64,000 bases of DNA from JAQBQB01 sp963846925 (GTDB lineage Bacteria > Gemmatimonadota > Gemmatimonadetes > Gemmatimonadales > Gemmatimonadaceae), in contig CAWJXW010000016.1 in the NCBI GenBank assembly GCA_963846925.1, positions 62,001 to 126,000 of the forward strand, given 5' to 3'. The position numbers were made by a program, and so were the translations under genes. The notes under the pieces were generated by a model that saw nothing but the letters and a program-made list of their open reading frames with translations, searched no databases and was not told where the DNA came from. Positions 18,475-28,062 of the stretch are shown here, in pieces (the first letter of the stretch is position 1; the number at the start of each line of letters is the position of its first letter).

Positions 18475-19348
18475 ATGGCTCGCCGCGCGCTACGGAGATC
18501 GATCATCCTGCTCGCCGCGCTCACCGCGGCTTGTGCGACGAACAAACCTTCGTCGCCGACGCCGGTTCAAGCTGGATCTCACGACATGTCCCCGTCGTCA
18601 GCTCATGACATGTCCGGCCACGACATGTCGGCCATGGGCTCGCACTCGACCACGGAAATGGCGTTCCTCTTTCCCGACGGCGACGACAGGGGCTGGTCGA
18701 AGATCGAGAACGGATCGCAGCACAACATGGCGCCGGAGGTTCCGCTCGCGAAGTTGCCGGCCGCAGACGCGCGTGGAATTGCTGCGCCAACTCGCGCTCA
18801 CGATGGACGTCATCAAGAAGTATCCGACCGTCAAGGACGCCGAGGCCGCGGGTTATCATCGCGCGGGTCCGTTCATCCCCGGACTCGGCACGCATTACGT
18901 CGGCGGGCGAATGGGCGGAGGCCGAGGCTCCACGATGACCGACGACGACATCCTGCATCCGTCAACGATCATCTACGACGGCAACAAACCGACGTCGCCG
19001 ATCGCCGGGTTCATGTACATCTCGAGCGTGATGGCGGGCGCGCCGGAGCCCGAAGGCTTCGCTGGGCCGAACGATCACTGGCATTTCCACACCGGTATCT
19101 GTCTCGTCCGTGGCGCCAACGGCGCGCAGGAAGCGCTCGGGTTCGACGGCAGCATCACCCAGGACGGATGCAAGGCGAAGAAGGGGAACTGGGTGGCGAC
19201 CACGCAGTACCTGCTGCACGTGTGGACCGTGCCGGGCTACTCGAATCCACTGGGCGTGTTCGCGCACGCGAACCCCGCGCTCACGTGCGGCGACGCGACG
19301 TACTACACCGACGACCACGACATCACGAATCAGTGCAAGCAGCCATGA
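18475..19348 (+). CDS. His/Met-rich lipoprotein of unknown function (one frameshift)
   Basis: Exported lipoprotein (lipobox LTAAC). Just after the lipidation site comes a run of HDM units (SHDMSPSSAHDMSGHDMSA), of the kind that binds copper or silver in periplasmic metal proteins. The main domain contains GYHRAGPFIPGLGTHYVGG, DDDILHPSTIIYDG, MYISSVMAG, GPNDHWHFHTGICLVRG and LLHVWTVPGYSNPLGVFAH. The HWHFHTG block is rich in possible metal ligands. The frame breaks near 18768 (ACGCGCGTGG; one extra base). The ribosome site GGGGGAC precedes 18475. The metal link is inferred from composition only. Confidence 0.7.
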
Positions 19349-19400
19349 TCCGCGCCCTGAGCATCTGGGAGCGACGGGGTCGATCATAGCGGCCTAGTCA

Positions 19401-19428
19401 GCGCGCGGCGGGCATTGGCGCCGCGCGC
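19401..19428. terminator. Bidirectional terminator-like hairpin
   Basis: A perfect 10-bp inverted repeat, GCGCGCGGCG and CGCCGCGCGC with an 8-base loop, sits between two convergent genes. Confidence 0.65.
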
Positions 19429-19433
19429 CGGCG

Positions 19434-20090
19434 TCACGGCGTCGTGACGGTGAAGTCGACGCTCATTCCGGAATACAAGACGTTGCCGGATGTCCGAACG
19501 CACGACGCTGTCGTCGCCGCGCCGTCCTGGGAGTAGACGTGCCAACTGGTGGCGCTGAGCTTTGTCACCCAGACCATGTCCCCACCCTCGGGTCCGCCGA
19601 ACTGCAGCTTTTCGCAGCGAGAGGTGCCGCGGAAGCCTATGCCGAGGAATCGCAGTTGGGTGCCTGCGACGGTGCCGAGGTCGTGCACGTTGACGGTGAC
19701 CGGATTGGATTCCACTCCGTCGCCATAGTCGACCGTGACCTTGCGCGGGACGGCCGATGAGCCGACGCCGGCGCACTTTCGGTCACCTGCTTGATGGTTG
19801 TCCGTCTGCATGACCGCATCCGTGCCGGGATTGGGGGCGAAGATCGTCGCGGTGATGCCGCACTTGCCATCCTTGTAGACGGACAGGCCGGAGCTCGGGA
19901 ACATGCCGTCTCCGCGGACCCGAAGCGTCGACGACGGCATTGGGAGCCAGAAACTGGCGCTTGCGTTCGACGGTCCGCCCCCGCCTTTGGCAAAGAGCGG
20001 CTCCGACGGAGCCGGCTGAACGAACGAGGCTGACTCCGTGCAAGCGGCAAGGCCACCGGCGAGGCAGCACATGAGAGTGACGACGCGCAT
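19434..20090 (-). CDS. Secreted lipoprotein of unknown function
   Basis: A 218-residue protein with a lipobox (AGGLAACTES). A Gly/Ser linker leads into a beta-rich domain: SFWLPMPSSTLRVRGDG, GKCGITATIFAP, RKVTVDYGDGVESNPVTVNV, TQLRFLGIGFRG and a C-terminal YSGMSVDFTVTTP. Four Cys in the mature part (GKCG, RKCAG, SRCEK, ASCVR) could form two disulfides. No family recognised. A ribosome site CGGAG precedes the start at 20090. The gene is downstream of the SARP-type regulator on the same strand, about 100 bp away. Confidence 0.7.
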   Translation of the reverse strand: MRVVTLMCCLAGGLAACTESASFVQPAPSEPLFAKGGGGPSNASASFWLPMPSSTLRVRGDGMFPSSGLSVYKDGKCGITATIFAPNPGTDAVMQTDNHQAGDRKCAGVGSSAVPRKVTVDYGDGVESNPVTVNVHDLGTVAGTQLRFLGIGFRGTSRCEKLQFGGPEGGDMVWVTKLSATSWHVYSQDGAATTASCVRTSGNVLYSGMSVDFTVTTP

Positions 20091-20194
20091 CGAGGGGACT
20101 CCGGTTGGGTTTATGGGTGACGCGAGGTCCCCAGGATGCCCGAACCGAGTTACTCCCCTGTTATTTGCGCGTTACGACAGCGCCCGGACGCGAT

Positions 20195-22709
20195 CTATTT
20201 TCGTTCGCGCACCAGGGCTTCGAACGCCGGGTCGCCGCGGAGCGATGCGAGCTCGTACCGGCTCAGCCACGACTGAAATGTCGGGGCCATTCCCTCGCCG
20301 ATCGATTGCCGTAAGAGCGCCAGCGCTTCCGCACGGTGTCCTTGCGCAAGAACGACGAACGCCCGCGTCATGCGTGTCGCGCCCGCGAATCGCCGGATCG
20401 CGCCGGCGCCACGTATCGATCCATTCGAGCGTCGCCCGTACGGTGACCGTATCGCCGACGTGCGCGGCTGCGATGCCGAGAGCGAGTCGTTGGTCCTCGT
20501 CGCTGGAATCCTCGGCGGCACGCAGAATGGCGTATGCGTCCCGCCAGTTCCCGAGCTCGCAGTCCACGAAACCGATGATGACGCGTTGTGATGAATCCGA
20601 GTCGACGGCCTTGCTTCGCAAGTCGATGCCGCGCTTGAAGGCTCGGCGCATCGCCTCCGGGTAGCCGCCGGTGCGATACCAGCGCCCGCTCCACTCATTG
20701 GCCACCGCATCCGCCCGCGGGGGCGCGTCCTGCAGGCTCGTGCATTCGGCGAGCAGCGAGTCGACGGCGCGCTCGCGCCCCATCACGGCGAGGTGCTGCA
20801 GGCCAGTCATGCACAGACTGTACGTCTTGGTCGATGCATCCCATTTCTGGCGCCACTCCGCGAGCGCGATGCCGAATTCGCCCCGCAGGCGGTGGGCGGT
20901 GAGATCCCACATCCAGATCTGATTCAGATCCTTCAGCCAACCCCGCGTGCGGTCGATGCGGTGTAGGACCGCGATCGCCTCGCTGAATCGCCGAGTCGCC
21001 ATCGCGGTGTTGGCCAGATAGACTTGCGCGTCCTGCGTCTCTGGCGCGAGCTCCATCATGCGCCGAGCGGCGACGTACGCGTCCTCCCAGCGGCCGGCAC
21101 GAATGGCCACTCGGCGATCGAGCGAGTACCGGTCGAACGCCGACATCGCGTCTCGTTGGCGAATCGCCGCCGCCATGATCGAGTCAGAGTACGCGCGCTG
21201 TCGCGGAGAGTCGTCGATCTGCTCCAGCAGAAGGATCTTCGCTTCGGCAAACGACGTGTCGAGTCGGACGGCGTTCTTGAGGTGGACGATCGCGGAGTCG
21301 CGCCCCGTGTGGATGATCGCGTCGAGGCCGAGCATGAATTGTTGAAACGCCGGATAGTTGGGCGGTCTGCTGTGCGCTCGCAACCACGGCTGAAAGAGGG
21401 TGTCGGTGAGCGCCGCAATCGCTCCACCCACGTCGCTGCTCAATCGCGCGAGGATGGCCGACGTATTCACCGCCGGCACGGTCACGGGGTTGAGTTCGTG
21501 CATCACTTGTCCATTTCGCGGATCGACTACCCGCATCTGGACGAGAATGCTGTCGCCCTTCTTGTACATGTCGCCGCGGACCAATCGGTCCGCGCCGGCT
21601 TCCGTGGCCAGCGTACCGGACCGGCGTCCGCTATCGGCGGCCAAATCGACGACCGCGACGTGGCCCGACTGCACGATTTGTCGTCTGATGTCGCCGGTTG
21701 CCGCGCGCCCGAGTTGATTCAGGGTCGAATCGCCGGTGCGGTTCTGAATCTGCTCGACGCCGACGACCAGTGGACCGGCCGAGGCGCGCGACATCCGGCT
21801 CAGGCCCACGGCAAGCGTTGCCAGACCAAGGGCGGCCACCGCGAATCTAGTGAGACGGCGTCTGCTCGCCGGCAGATGCGTTTCCGCGGCGGGAACGCGC
21901 GCGGCGGCGCCGGCCTCCGCGTCCAGTTGCTCGGCGGCAATCGCTTCCGCGCGCGGAATCGCGGCGGCCGAGCCGTTTCCCCGCAAATGCTCCGCAAAAG
22001 CGAGCACCTCGGCATCGGGATCCGCCTCGAGCTCGGCACGCACGACACTCGCATACGTGGCGGCGTACCGGATGGCCGCCTCCCGATCCCCCGCTGCCAC
22101 GAGTGCTTCCATATACCGCAGTGCGACGCGCGCGCTGAGGCGGTCGTGTGTCGCTCGGCGGCCCCACCACGTCGCCGCTCCGCCAAAATCTCCCGCTTGT
22201 CTCGCTGCCGCGGCGATTGCCTCCAGGGCGCGGCCATAGTCGGCGGAAAGCCGTCGCCGCTGGTCCTCGACCCACTCCTCGAACCCCGGCGCCTCGCGCA
22301 CGAACACGCCGTCGAGAAAAGGGCCGCGATAGAGCGCGACCGCGTCGTCATAGCATCGCGCCCGAATGGCGGAATCGAATTCCGTTACGTCGGCCGAGAG
22401 CAGGCTACCGTCGAGTCGTAGGTCGGCGACTCCGATTGTGATGTCACCCGCCCCGATGTCGCGACGAAGGGTGAACAGCGCCTGGCGCAGCGCATTGCGC
22501 GAACGCTCTTCGTCGCTCTCCGGCCAGAACATTGCCGCCAACTTTTCGCGCCGCACGCCACGGTCACCGGCTACGGCCAGGACCGCCAGAATCGCAAGCC
22601 GGCTGCGCGGGTTCGCCACGCCGTTGATCAGCGTGCCGTTTTCGACAGTCAGGCCACCGAACGTGATCAGGCGAGGCATGGGGGGGAGGCCGAGGTCGGG
22701 GAACATCAT
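20195..22709 (-). CDS. SARP/BTAD-type regulator with transmembrane helix and TPR-like C-terminal region (one frameshift)
   Basis: Unusual one-protein regulator. The N-terminus is an OmpR-like winged helix of the SARP class (SRLAILAVLAVAGDRGVRRE, FWPESDEERSRNALRQALFT), followed by a bacterial transcriptional activation domain to about residue 240 (YRGPFLDGVFV, GFEEWVEDQRRRL). A transmembrane helix (FAVAALGLATLAVGL) comes next. The outer part has a nucleotide-cyclase-partner-like fold (GVEQIQNRTGD, LVRGDMYKKGDSILVQMRV) and TPR-like repeats to the end (HRAEALALL). A frame break near 20390 hides the last 65 residues. Start is 22709, or 22679 (MPRLITFGG). It could couple an envelope signal to transcription. 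Confidence 0.82.
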
Positions 22710-22957
22710 GAGACCCAAATAGCGACCCTGCAGTCGAACTGAGCTTGCACCAAAGACCGAGTCTGCGAAAGGCCGCGGCCGCGGTGCTCGACGGAATCGT
22801 GTCCGCGAAGGTGACCATTTTGAGGACGGTGTCATCAATTGGTAAGTGTTCGTCCGCGGCTCTGGCGACGCGCGGGGCCCGTCGTATCGTCCGCGCTCGC
22901 GACGACGTAGGCGGACGCCGCGACGTGATGCTTCTCGATCGATCGGAGCACGACGAA

Positions 22958-23741
22958 ATGACGACTCGCAGAGAGACGATCGGACGACTCGGCTTGATGT
23001 CGGCCGGACTGTGGGCGGCCACGGACGGTGGCGGCGCCGCGGTGATCCGAGGCGCGGACGCACAAGAGCGATTGGACGATGCCCTACCGATTGTTTCGGC
23101 CAAGAGCGAACGGACAGTTGCCGCTCGTCGTGTTTCTGCACGGCAGCGGCGGATTGGGCAGCGACAACGTCAAGCAGATGGGCCTCGGCAACATCTTCGG
23201 CACGCGGGTGTGGGCGCTCCCTGAGAATCAGAAAACGTTTCCGTGCTACGTCGTCGCACCGCAGACCGACCGCGGGTGGGCGCGCTATGGAGCACCGGCG
23301 CCCGGCGACTCCGTCGCGCGAGTGGTTCCCGGCTTTGGCGACGGAGCGCGCCTCGCGCTCGAGATCGTCGACGCGCTACGACGGGAGCTCGCGATCGACG
23401 ACCGGCGCATCTACGTCACCGGACAATCGATGGGCGGCGCGGGCGTCTGGCACCTGATCGCCCATCGCCGGCGATTTTTCGCTGCCGCCGTTCCCTGCTG
23501 TGGAAGTCCGACCGCCGACGCGCCGGCCGATTCAGCCGGGACGCCGCTGTGGTGCTTCCACGGTGACGCGGATTCGACGGTACCTGTCGGTGTGTCTCGC
23601 GACCGCATCGCGGCGCTGAGGAAATCGGGACAGCATCCGTTGTACAGCGAATACGCCGGCGTGAATCACAACGTCTGGGAATGGGCGTATACCGAGCCGG
23701 CGCTGCTGAAATGGATCTTCTCGCAGCGCCGCGCGTCCTAG
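22958..23741 (+). CDS. Tat-exported alpha/beta hydrolase (esterase/phospholipase-like, one frameshift)
   Basis: Predicted secreted serine hydrolase of the carboxylesterase/feruloyl-esterase type. A twin-arginine-like signal (TRRETIGRLGLMSAG) starts at 22958. After a frame break near 23080 the mature domain follows: PLVVFLHGSGGLGSDN (oxyanion region), CYVVAPQTDRGW, the nucleophile motif GQSMGGAGVWHL, HGDADSTVPV (acid) and GVNHNVWEWAY (His). Length is normal for a single-domain hydrolase. It is divergent from the SARP regulator with about 250 bp between them, so the regulator may control it. Substrate unknown. Confidence 0.82.
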
Positions 23742-23745
23742 CGCC

Positions 23746-23774
23746 GATATGTACAGAATGCCTGAGGATATGTA
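23746..23774 (+). promoter_or_regulatory. AT-rich direct repeat before the lipoprotein pair
   Basis: GATATGTA occurs at 23746-23753 and 23767-23774, exactly 21 bases apart (two helical turns), in a locally AT-rich stretch 45 bp upstream of the 23819 gene. The spacing suits a dimeric regulator. No regulator can be assigned. Confidence 0.4.
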
Positions 23775-23818
23775 TATGTAGATGTCGAAGCCGACCTTGC
23801 GGCGCGGAGGGTTGACTG

Positions 23819-25366
23819 ATGCGAGTTCGCGGGGTCATGCTGCTCGGCGGAGCCCTCGTCATGGTCGCGATCGCGGCCTGCGCGCGAGTCGTCACGCGCC
23901 AGCTCGTCCGCCCCGAGCAAGCGGCTACGCTCGACCACAAGTCGCCCTTCCTGAAAGCCCATCTGCGCAGCGGTTACGTGTACGTGCTGCAAGAGTGGTC
24001 GTGGTCCGATTCGTCGCGCACGGTCAGCGGCCTTGGAACGCTCTACGACACGGATCGCCACCCCGTCGGCGCGGCGGCGCGAGTTACGCTTCCAAGCGAC
24101 TCGGTGGCGTTGTTCGAGACGAACGTGTCACACCTGTCGGGCAGCGCTGTGGCGCTCACGGTCATGGCGGGCGTGACCGCCGCCGTTGCCGTCGGCTGCG
24201 CGTTCAACCCGAAGGCGTGCTTCGGTTCGTGCCCGACCTTCTACGCACCCGATTCCTCGGGCCGTTCCGTTCTGCAAGCCGAAGGGTTCTCGGCCAGCAT
24301 CGCGCCGGCGCTCGAGGCAACAGATCTCGATGCGCTTTACCGCGCGCGAGCCGGGAGCCGTGATTTTTCGCTGCGGCTCACGAACGAAGCGCTCGAGACG
24401 CACGTCATTCGCTACGCCGATCTGCTTGTCGCACCGCGGCCGCCCAACGGCCGCGTCTTCGCGACGCCGAGCGGCGAATTTCGATCCGCCACGTCGTTCG
24501 CCGCGCCTACGCTGTGCAGCGCACCCGAAGGGGACTGTCGCACCACGCTGGCCGCGTTCGACGAACGCGAGCGATTCACGGCCGCCGATTCGAACGACCT
24601 CGGCGCGCGCGAGACGATCGACCTCGAGTTCACCCGAGCGCCCCCCGGTCCGCTCGGCGTCGTCGTCACGGCGCGTCAGTCGCTCATGACGACCTTCCTC
24701 ATATATCAGGCGCTCGCGTACATGGGGAATGACGCCGGACGCTGGCTCGCGTCGCTGTCGAAGAGTACGCCGGACACGACGCGCGCCGAGTCGATCATGG
24801 CGCACATGCTGGGGCGGATCGACGTGCTGGTGCCCGATGACAGCGGCGGCTGGCGCGTCGCCGGGCAAACGGGCGAGACCGGTCCGATCGCCGCTGATAC
24901 CAAGCTCATTCCCATCCCCCGTTCCACATCCGGCACGACGCGGGTTCGACTCCGCCTCACCAAGGGCCTGTGGCGCATCGATTGGGTCGCGCTCGCAAGC
25001 CTCGGTGGCGTGGTGAGGCCGATTCGGGTGTCGCCGTCGATGGTGCGCCGCGGCGCAACGCCCGATTCCGCCGCACTCGACGCACTCACGCTGCATCGCG
25101 AGCCACTCACCACCTTGCCGGGCGATGAGCTCCAGTTGGACTATCGGCTCCCCGAGCATCCCGAGCGTCTCGAGCTGTTTCTCGAGGCACGCGGCTACTA
25201 CCTCGAGTGGATGCGCCGCGAGTGGATGCGCGAGACGAACCCGCGCGCCGCGGCCCGCCTGCTGCTCGATCCGAGCGCCATGCTGCGCGACCTGGCGCGT
25301 CCGTACAAGCGGCAGGAAGCGATGATGGATTCACTGTTCTGGAATAGCCGGTATGCGAAGCCGTAG
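23819..25366 (+). CDS. Large lipoprotein of unknown function
   Basis: A 515-residue exported protein. The signal ends in a lipobox (VAIAACARV). A glycine/alanine hydrophobic stretch near residue 115 (VALTVMAGVTAAVAVGCAF) is followed by a Cys-rich turn (NPKACFGSCPTFYAP), typical of a membrane-associated segment. The rest is mixed alpha/beta with GETGPIAADTKLIPIPR and RGYYLEWMRREWM near the end. No named family recognised. GGAGGG upstream fixes the start. The gene overlaps the next lipoprotein gene by 14 bases, which implies a two-gene operon. Confidence 0.75.
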   Translation: MRVRGVMLLGGALVMVAIAACARVVTRQLVRPEQAATLDHKSPFLKAHLRSGYVYVLQEWSWSDSSRTVSGLGTLYDTDRHPVGAAARVTLPSDSVALFETNVSHLSGSAVALTVMAGVTAAVAVGCAFNPKACFGSCPTFYAPDSSGRSVLQAEGFSASIAPALEATDLDALYRARAGSRDFSLRLTNEALETHVIRYADLLVAPRPPNGRVFATPSGEFRSATSFAAPTLCSAPEGDCRTTLAAFDERERFTAADSNDLGARETIDLEFTRAPPGPLGVVVTARQSLMTTFLIYQALAYMGNDAGRWLASLSKSTPDTTRAESIMAHMLGRIDVLVPDDSGGWRVAGQTGETGPIAADTKLIPIPRSTSGTTRVRLRLTKGLWRIDWVALASLGGVVRPIRVSPSMVRRGATPDSAALDALTLHREPLTTLPGDELQLDYRLPEHPERLELFLEARGYYLEWMRREWMRETNPRAAARLLLDPSAMLRDLARPYKRQEAMMDSLFWNSRYAKP

Positions 25367-25925
25367 CCGGCTGTCGCGCGCGTTGCCGCTGGCCGCGCTT
25401 ACGGCGTGCGCGACCACGAGCGCCCCGTCGCATTTCTTGCCCGAACCGGAGGTCGCCGGGCGCGAGGTGCACGGCGGATGGCTCGAGGTGCGCGTGCCCA
25501 ACCCGTCCGGAGGCGAGCTGCGGCTCGCCGGCGAGCTGCTCGCCATCACGACCGACAGCGTGTGGCTCACGACTCGTCCCGACTCACTGGCCGCCGCCAA
25601 TGCGGGCTACGTGATCGCGCGCAGCGCCGTCACGTCGGCCAAGCTCACCTGGTGGTCGGCGGGGCCTGGAACTGGAAACCTCGGTGTGCTGACGATCCTG
25701 GGTACGCTGTCCACGATCAGCAACGGACTCATTTTGATCTTGTCCGCGCCGGCGTGGATACTGACGGGGAGCATTGCGAGCGCGAGCTACACGTTCGCGC
25801 CGAGAACGGGTCTCGAGCCGGCGAATCCGGACGGGCCGGACCTCCGTTCGCTCAGCCGTTTCCCGGCAGGAATGCCGACTGGATTGGATCGGTCGTTCCA
25901 GCGCGTCGGGACCGCGCCGCGCTAG
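25353..25925 (+). CDS. Small lipoprotein, partner of the 23819 gene
   Basis: A 190-residue exported protein with a lipobox-like site (LAALTACATT). A beta domain (WLEVRVPNPSGGELRLAGEL, SVWLTTRPDSLAAA) and a hydrophobic segment (ISNGLILILSAPAWILTGSI) follow. Its ATG lies inside the last codons of the preceding gene, so translation is probably coupled. It ends with a low-complexity tail. No family recognised; the two products probably work together in the envelope. Confidence 0.7.
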   Translation: MRSRSRLSRALPLAALTACATTSAPSHFLPEPEVAGREVHGGWLEVRVPNPSGGELRLAGELLAITTDSVWLTTRPDSLAAANAGYVIARSAVTSAKLTWWSAGPGTGNLGVLTILGTLSTISNGLILILSAPAWILTGSIASASYTFAPRTGLEPANPDGPDLRSLSRFPAGMPTGLDRSFQRVGTAPR

Positions 25926-25934
25926 TCCCGACGC

Positions 25935-26633
25935 CTACGCCAGGATGTTCACCGCCCGCGCGGCAACCAGCACTAGCGTGCCGAGCGAGACCGTCGACTC
26001 GAGCATCATCAACAGCTTCATCCGGGCCGTCAGCGGCATCGCGTCGGTCGGTGAGAACGCCGTCGACGTGTTGAAGGAGAGAAAGAGGTAGTCGACGTAG
26101 CCGGGCTTTGCGTCGGCACCGACGGTCCCGGCCGGGAGCGTCATGCGCGGAAAGATGAACTCGGATGGACCGCGGTGATCACGCCAGTCGAGCCACGGGC
26201 CGCCGCGGTCGAGCACCCAGTACCAGACGGAGAAGACGATGACGTTCGTGGCCCAGATGTTCAGCGCATCCAGCAGCAGCATCCGGCCATTGTGAGTTTG
26301 TCCGGCGAGCAGCGCTCCGACCAGCAGTAGAAGCGATCGAGCGTTGGCGAGGCTGATGACGACAACGAGCGACAATCCAAGCACGAGGTTGAGCCGGCGG
26401 TACAAGTTCGCTGATTCCCACTGCCGGCTCGTGTGGGCGTGCCATGCGAGCGTTTCGGCTCGGAGCGTGAGCGCGGTCAGCGGCACCAGCAGGATGAGCT
26501 CGAGGACGGGCGCGAGCCACCGGGTTCCGTATCCAAAGTCGTTGATCAGGGAGAACTGCAACGCTACGACGCCCGCCATGGCCCCGCGGACGAGCCAACG
26601 GTCGAGCATCTCTGGGTGAACGTCGTGGGACAT
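25935..26633 (-). CDS. Integral membrane protein, DUF1345-like
   Basis: A 232-residue protein with six or so transmembrane helices. The last part, DYLFLSFNTSTAFSPTDAMP then MLESTVSLGTLVLVAARAV, resembles the pore-like C-terminus of DUF1345 proteins and two-helix ion channels. Helices include LELILLVPLTALTL and LSLVVVISLANARSLLLLVG. Transport or channel function is inferred from this resemblance only. It converges on the lipoprotein gene with 9 bases between them and diverges from the FG-GAP gene. Confidence 0.75.
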   Translation of the reverse strand: MSHDVHPEMLDRWLVRGAMAGVVALQFSLINDFGYGTRWLAPVLELILLVPLTALTLRAETLAWHAHTSRQWESANLYRRLNLVLGLSLVVVISLANARSLLLLVGALLAGQTHNGRMLLLDALNIWATNVIVFSVWYWVLDRGGPWLDWRDHRGPSEFIFPRMTLPAGTVGADAKPGYVDYLFLSFNTSTAFSPTDAMPLTARMKLLMMLESTVSLGTLVLVAARAVNILA

Positions 26634-26729
26634 GGCGCCCGAATCGACGCCCTGACGGCGCGGTCGCGGCTATGGCACCAAGGGCGTACAATCCCGTCGT
26701 ATCGTCCCGTGAAAACCGAGAGGTTATCC

Positions 26730-27950
26730 ATGGTCCGCGCGCTGCGCAGATCGCCCGGCTGGTTCTCGTTGCTGCTGTGCGTCGTTAACGCGGCACACGC
26801 GCAACCGGCGCGGTTTGTCTCCCACGAGATCGCGACGGGGCTCCGCGGCGGCTATCAGGTCATCGCGGTGGACGTCAATCACGACGGGAAGCCCGACCTC
26901 ATCGCGCTGGCGAGCAACCTTCCCGAGCTCGTGTGGTTCGAGAATCCGACGTGGACGCGTCACGTGATCGCCGGAGGATTCGCCGGTTTGATCAACGTCG
27001 CGGCCGCCGACTTGGACGGCGACGGCATTCCGGAGATCGCCGTCGCGTCGGGATTTTCCACGCGACCGGATCAGAGCGCGGGCATCGTGTCCATCTACAC
27101 ACACGGCGCGGACGTCACACAGCCGTGGACCGCGCGCGAGATCGACCGAGTGCCGTCGTCGCATCGGCTGCGATGGTACACGGATGCGAGCGGACAGCGC
27201 TGGCTCATCAACTCGCCGCTCGCGGCCGCCACGGCGCAGCCACCGAACTACGATGGCAACACACCCGTGTACGCGTACCGCGCGCCGGATTGGAAGCGCG
27301 AAGCCCTGCCGAGCGAGGAGCACGGCGTCGTGCACGCCATCGAGCCGATTCGCGGCGCGTTTTGTAGCTCGTGTCTACTCTCGGCGGGATTCGCCGGCGT
27401 GCATCGATATGAGCACGTGAACGGCGTGTGGTCACACGTCGCGATCGTGTCGGGCGATCCGACGCCGGTTCCCAAAGGCGGATCGAGCGATGTCGCCGTG
27501 GGCCGCGCCCGGCGCTCCGTGGCTGGCGACTCCCTGTTCATCGCCACGATCGAGCCGTGGCACGGCAACGAGCTGGCGATCTATCGCCGCGGGGCATCGG
27601 GCGCTTATGAACGCCAGGTGATCGATACGACGATCGTGGACGGTCACACGCTGGTCGTCGCCGATTTCGACGGCGATGGCTTCGACGACATCGTCGTCGG
27701 ACAACGCGGCGGGTCGCGGAGCGTGTGGCTCTACACTCAGACGCCCAACGGCGGGTGGTCGAAATCGACGATCGACGACGGCGGCATGGCCGCCGCGGGT
27801 TGCGCCGCGGCGGATTTCAACGGCGACGGCCGGATCGACCTCGCCTGCATCGGCACGGCGACGGCGAATCTCAAGTGGTACGAGAATCTGCCGTCTACCG
27901 GCCGCGGTGCCGGTGGCGCACCCCCCAAAAAACCGCTGCGCGGACGGTAA
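26730..27950 (+). CDS. Secreted FG-GAP/VCBS repeat protein
   Basis: A 406-residue exported beta-propeller protein. After a signal peptide (FSLLLCVVNAAHA) the calcium-binding FG-GAP repeats recur: DVNHDGKPDLIALAS, DLDGDGIPEIAVAS, DFDGDGFDDIVVG and DFNGDGRIDLACIG. The rest of the propeller fills the gaps. Such proteins bind ligands or mediate surface contact; none has a fixed enzyme role. Start at 26730 follows GAGAGG. The long open frame upstream of 26730 is not likely to be coding. Confidence 0.88.
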   Translation: MVRALRRSPGWFSLLLCVVNAAHAQPARFVSHEIATGLRGGYQVIAVDVNHDGKPDLIALASNLPELVWFENPTWTRHVIAGGFAGLINVAAADLDGDGIPEIAVASGFSTRPDQSAGIVSIYTHGADVTQPWTAREIDRVPSSHRLRWYTDASGQRWLINSPLAAATAQPPNYDGNTPVYAYRAPDWKREALPSEEHGVVHAIEPIRGAFCSSCLLSAGFAGVHRYEHVNGVWSHVAIVSGDPTPVPKGGSSDVAVGRARRSVAGDSLFIATIEPWHGNELAIYRRGASGAYERQVIDTTIVDGHTLVVADFDGDGFDDIVVGQRGGSRSVWLYTQTPNGGWSKSTIDDGGMAAAGCAAADFNGDGRIDLACIGTATANLKWYENLPSTGRGAGGAPPKKPLRGR

Positions 27951-28062
27951 GAAGAGAGCCGGCGGTGCTACGGCCCCTCCCGAATCGGGCTGCGTTGCCG
28001 AGATGATGACGCCTGCGTCCCGCGGCTCGTCCTCCAGCAGACCCTGAACGGGACGGCTCCGC

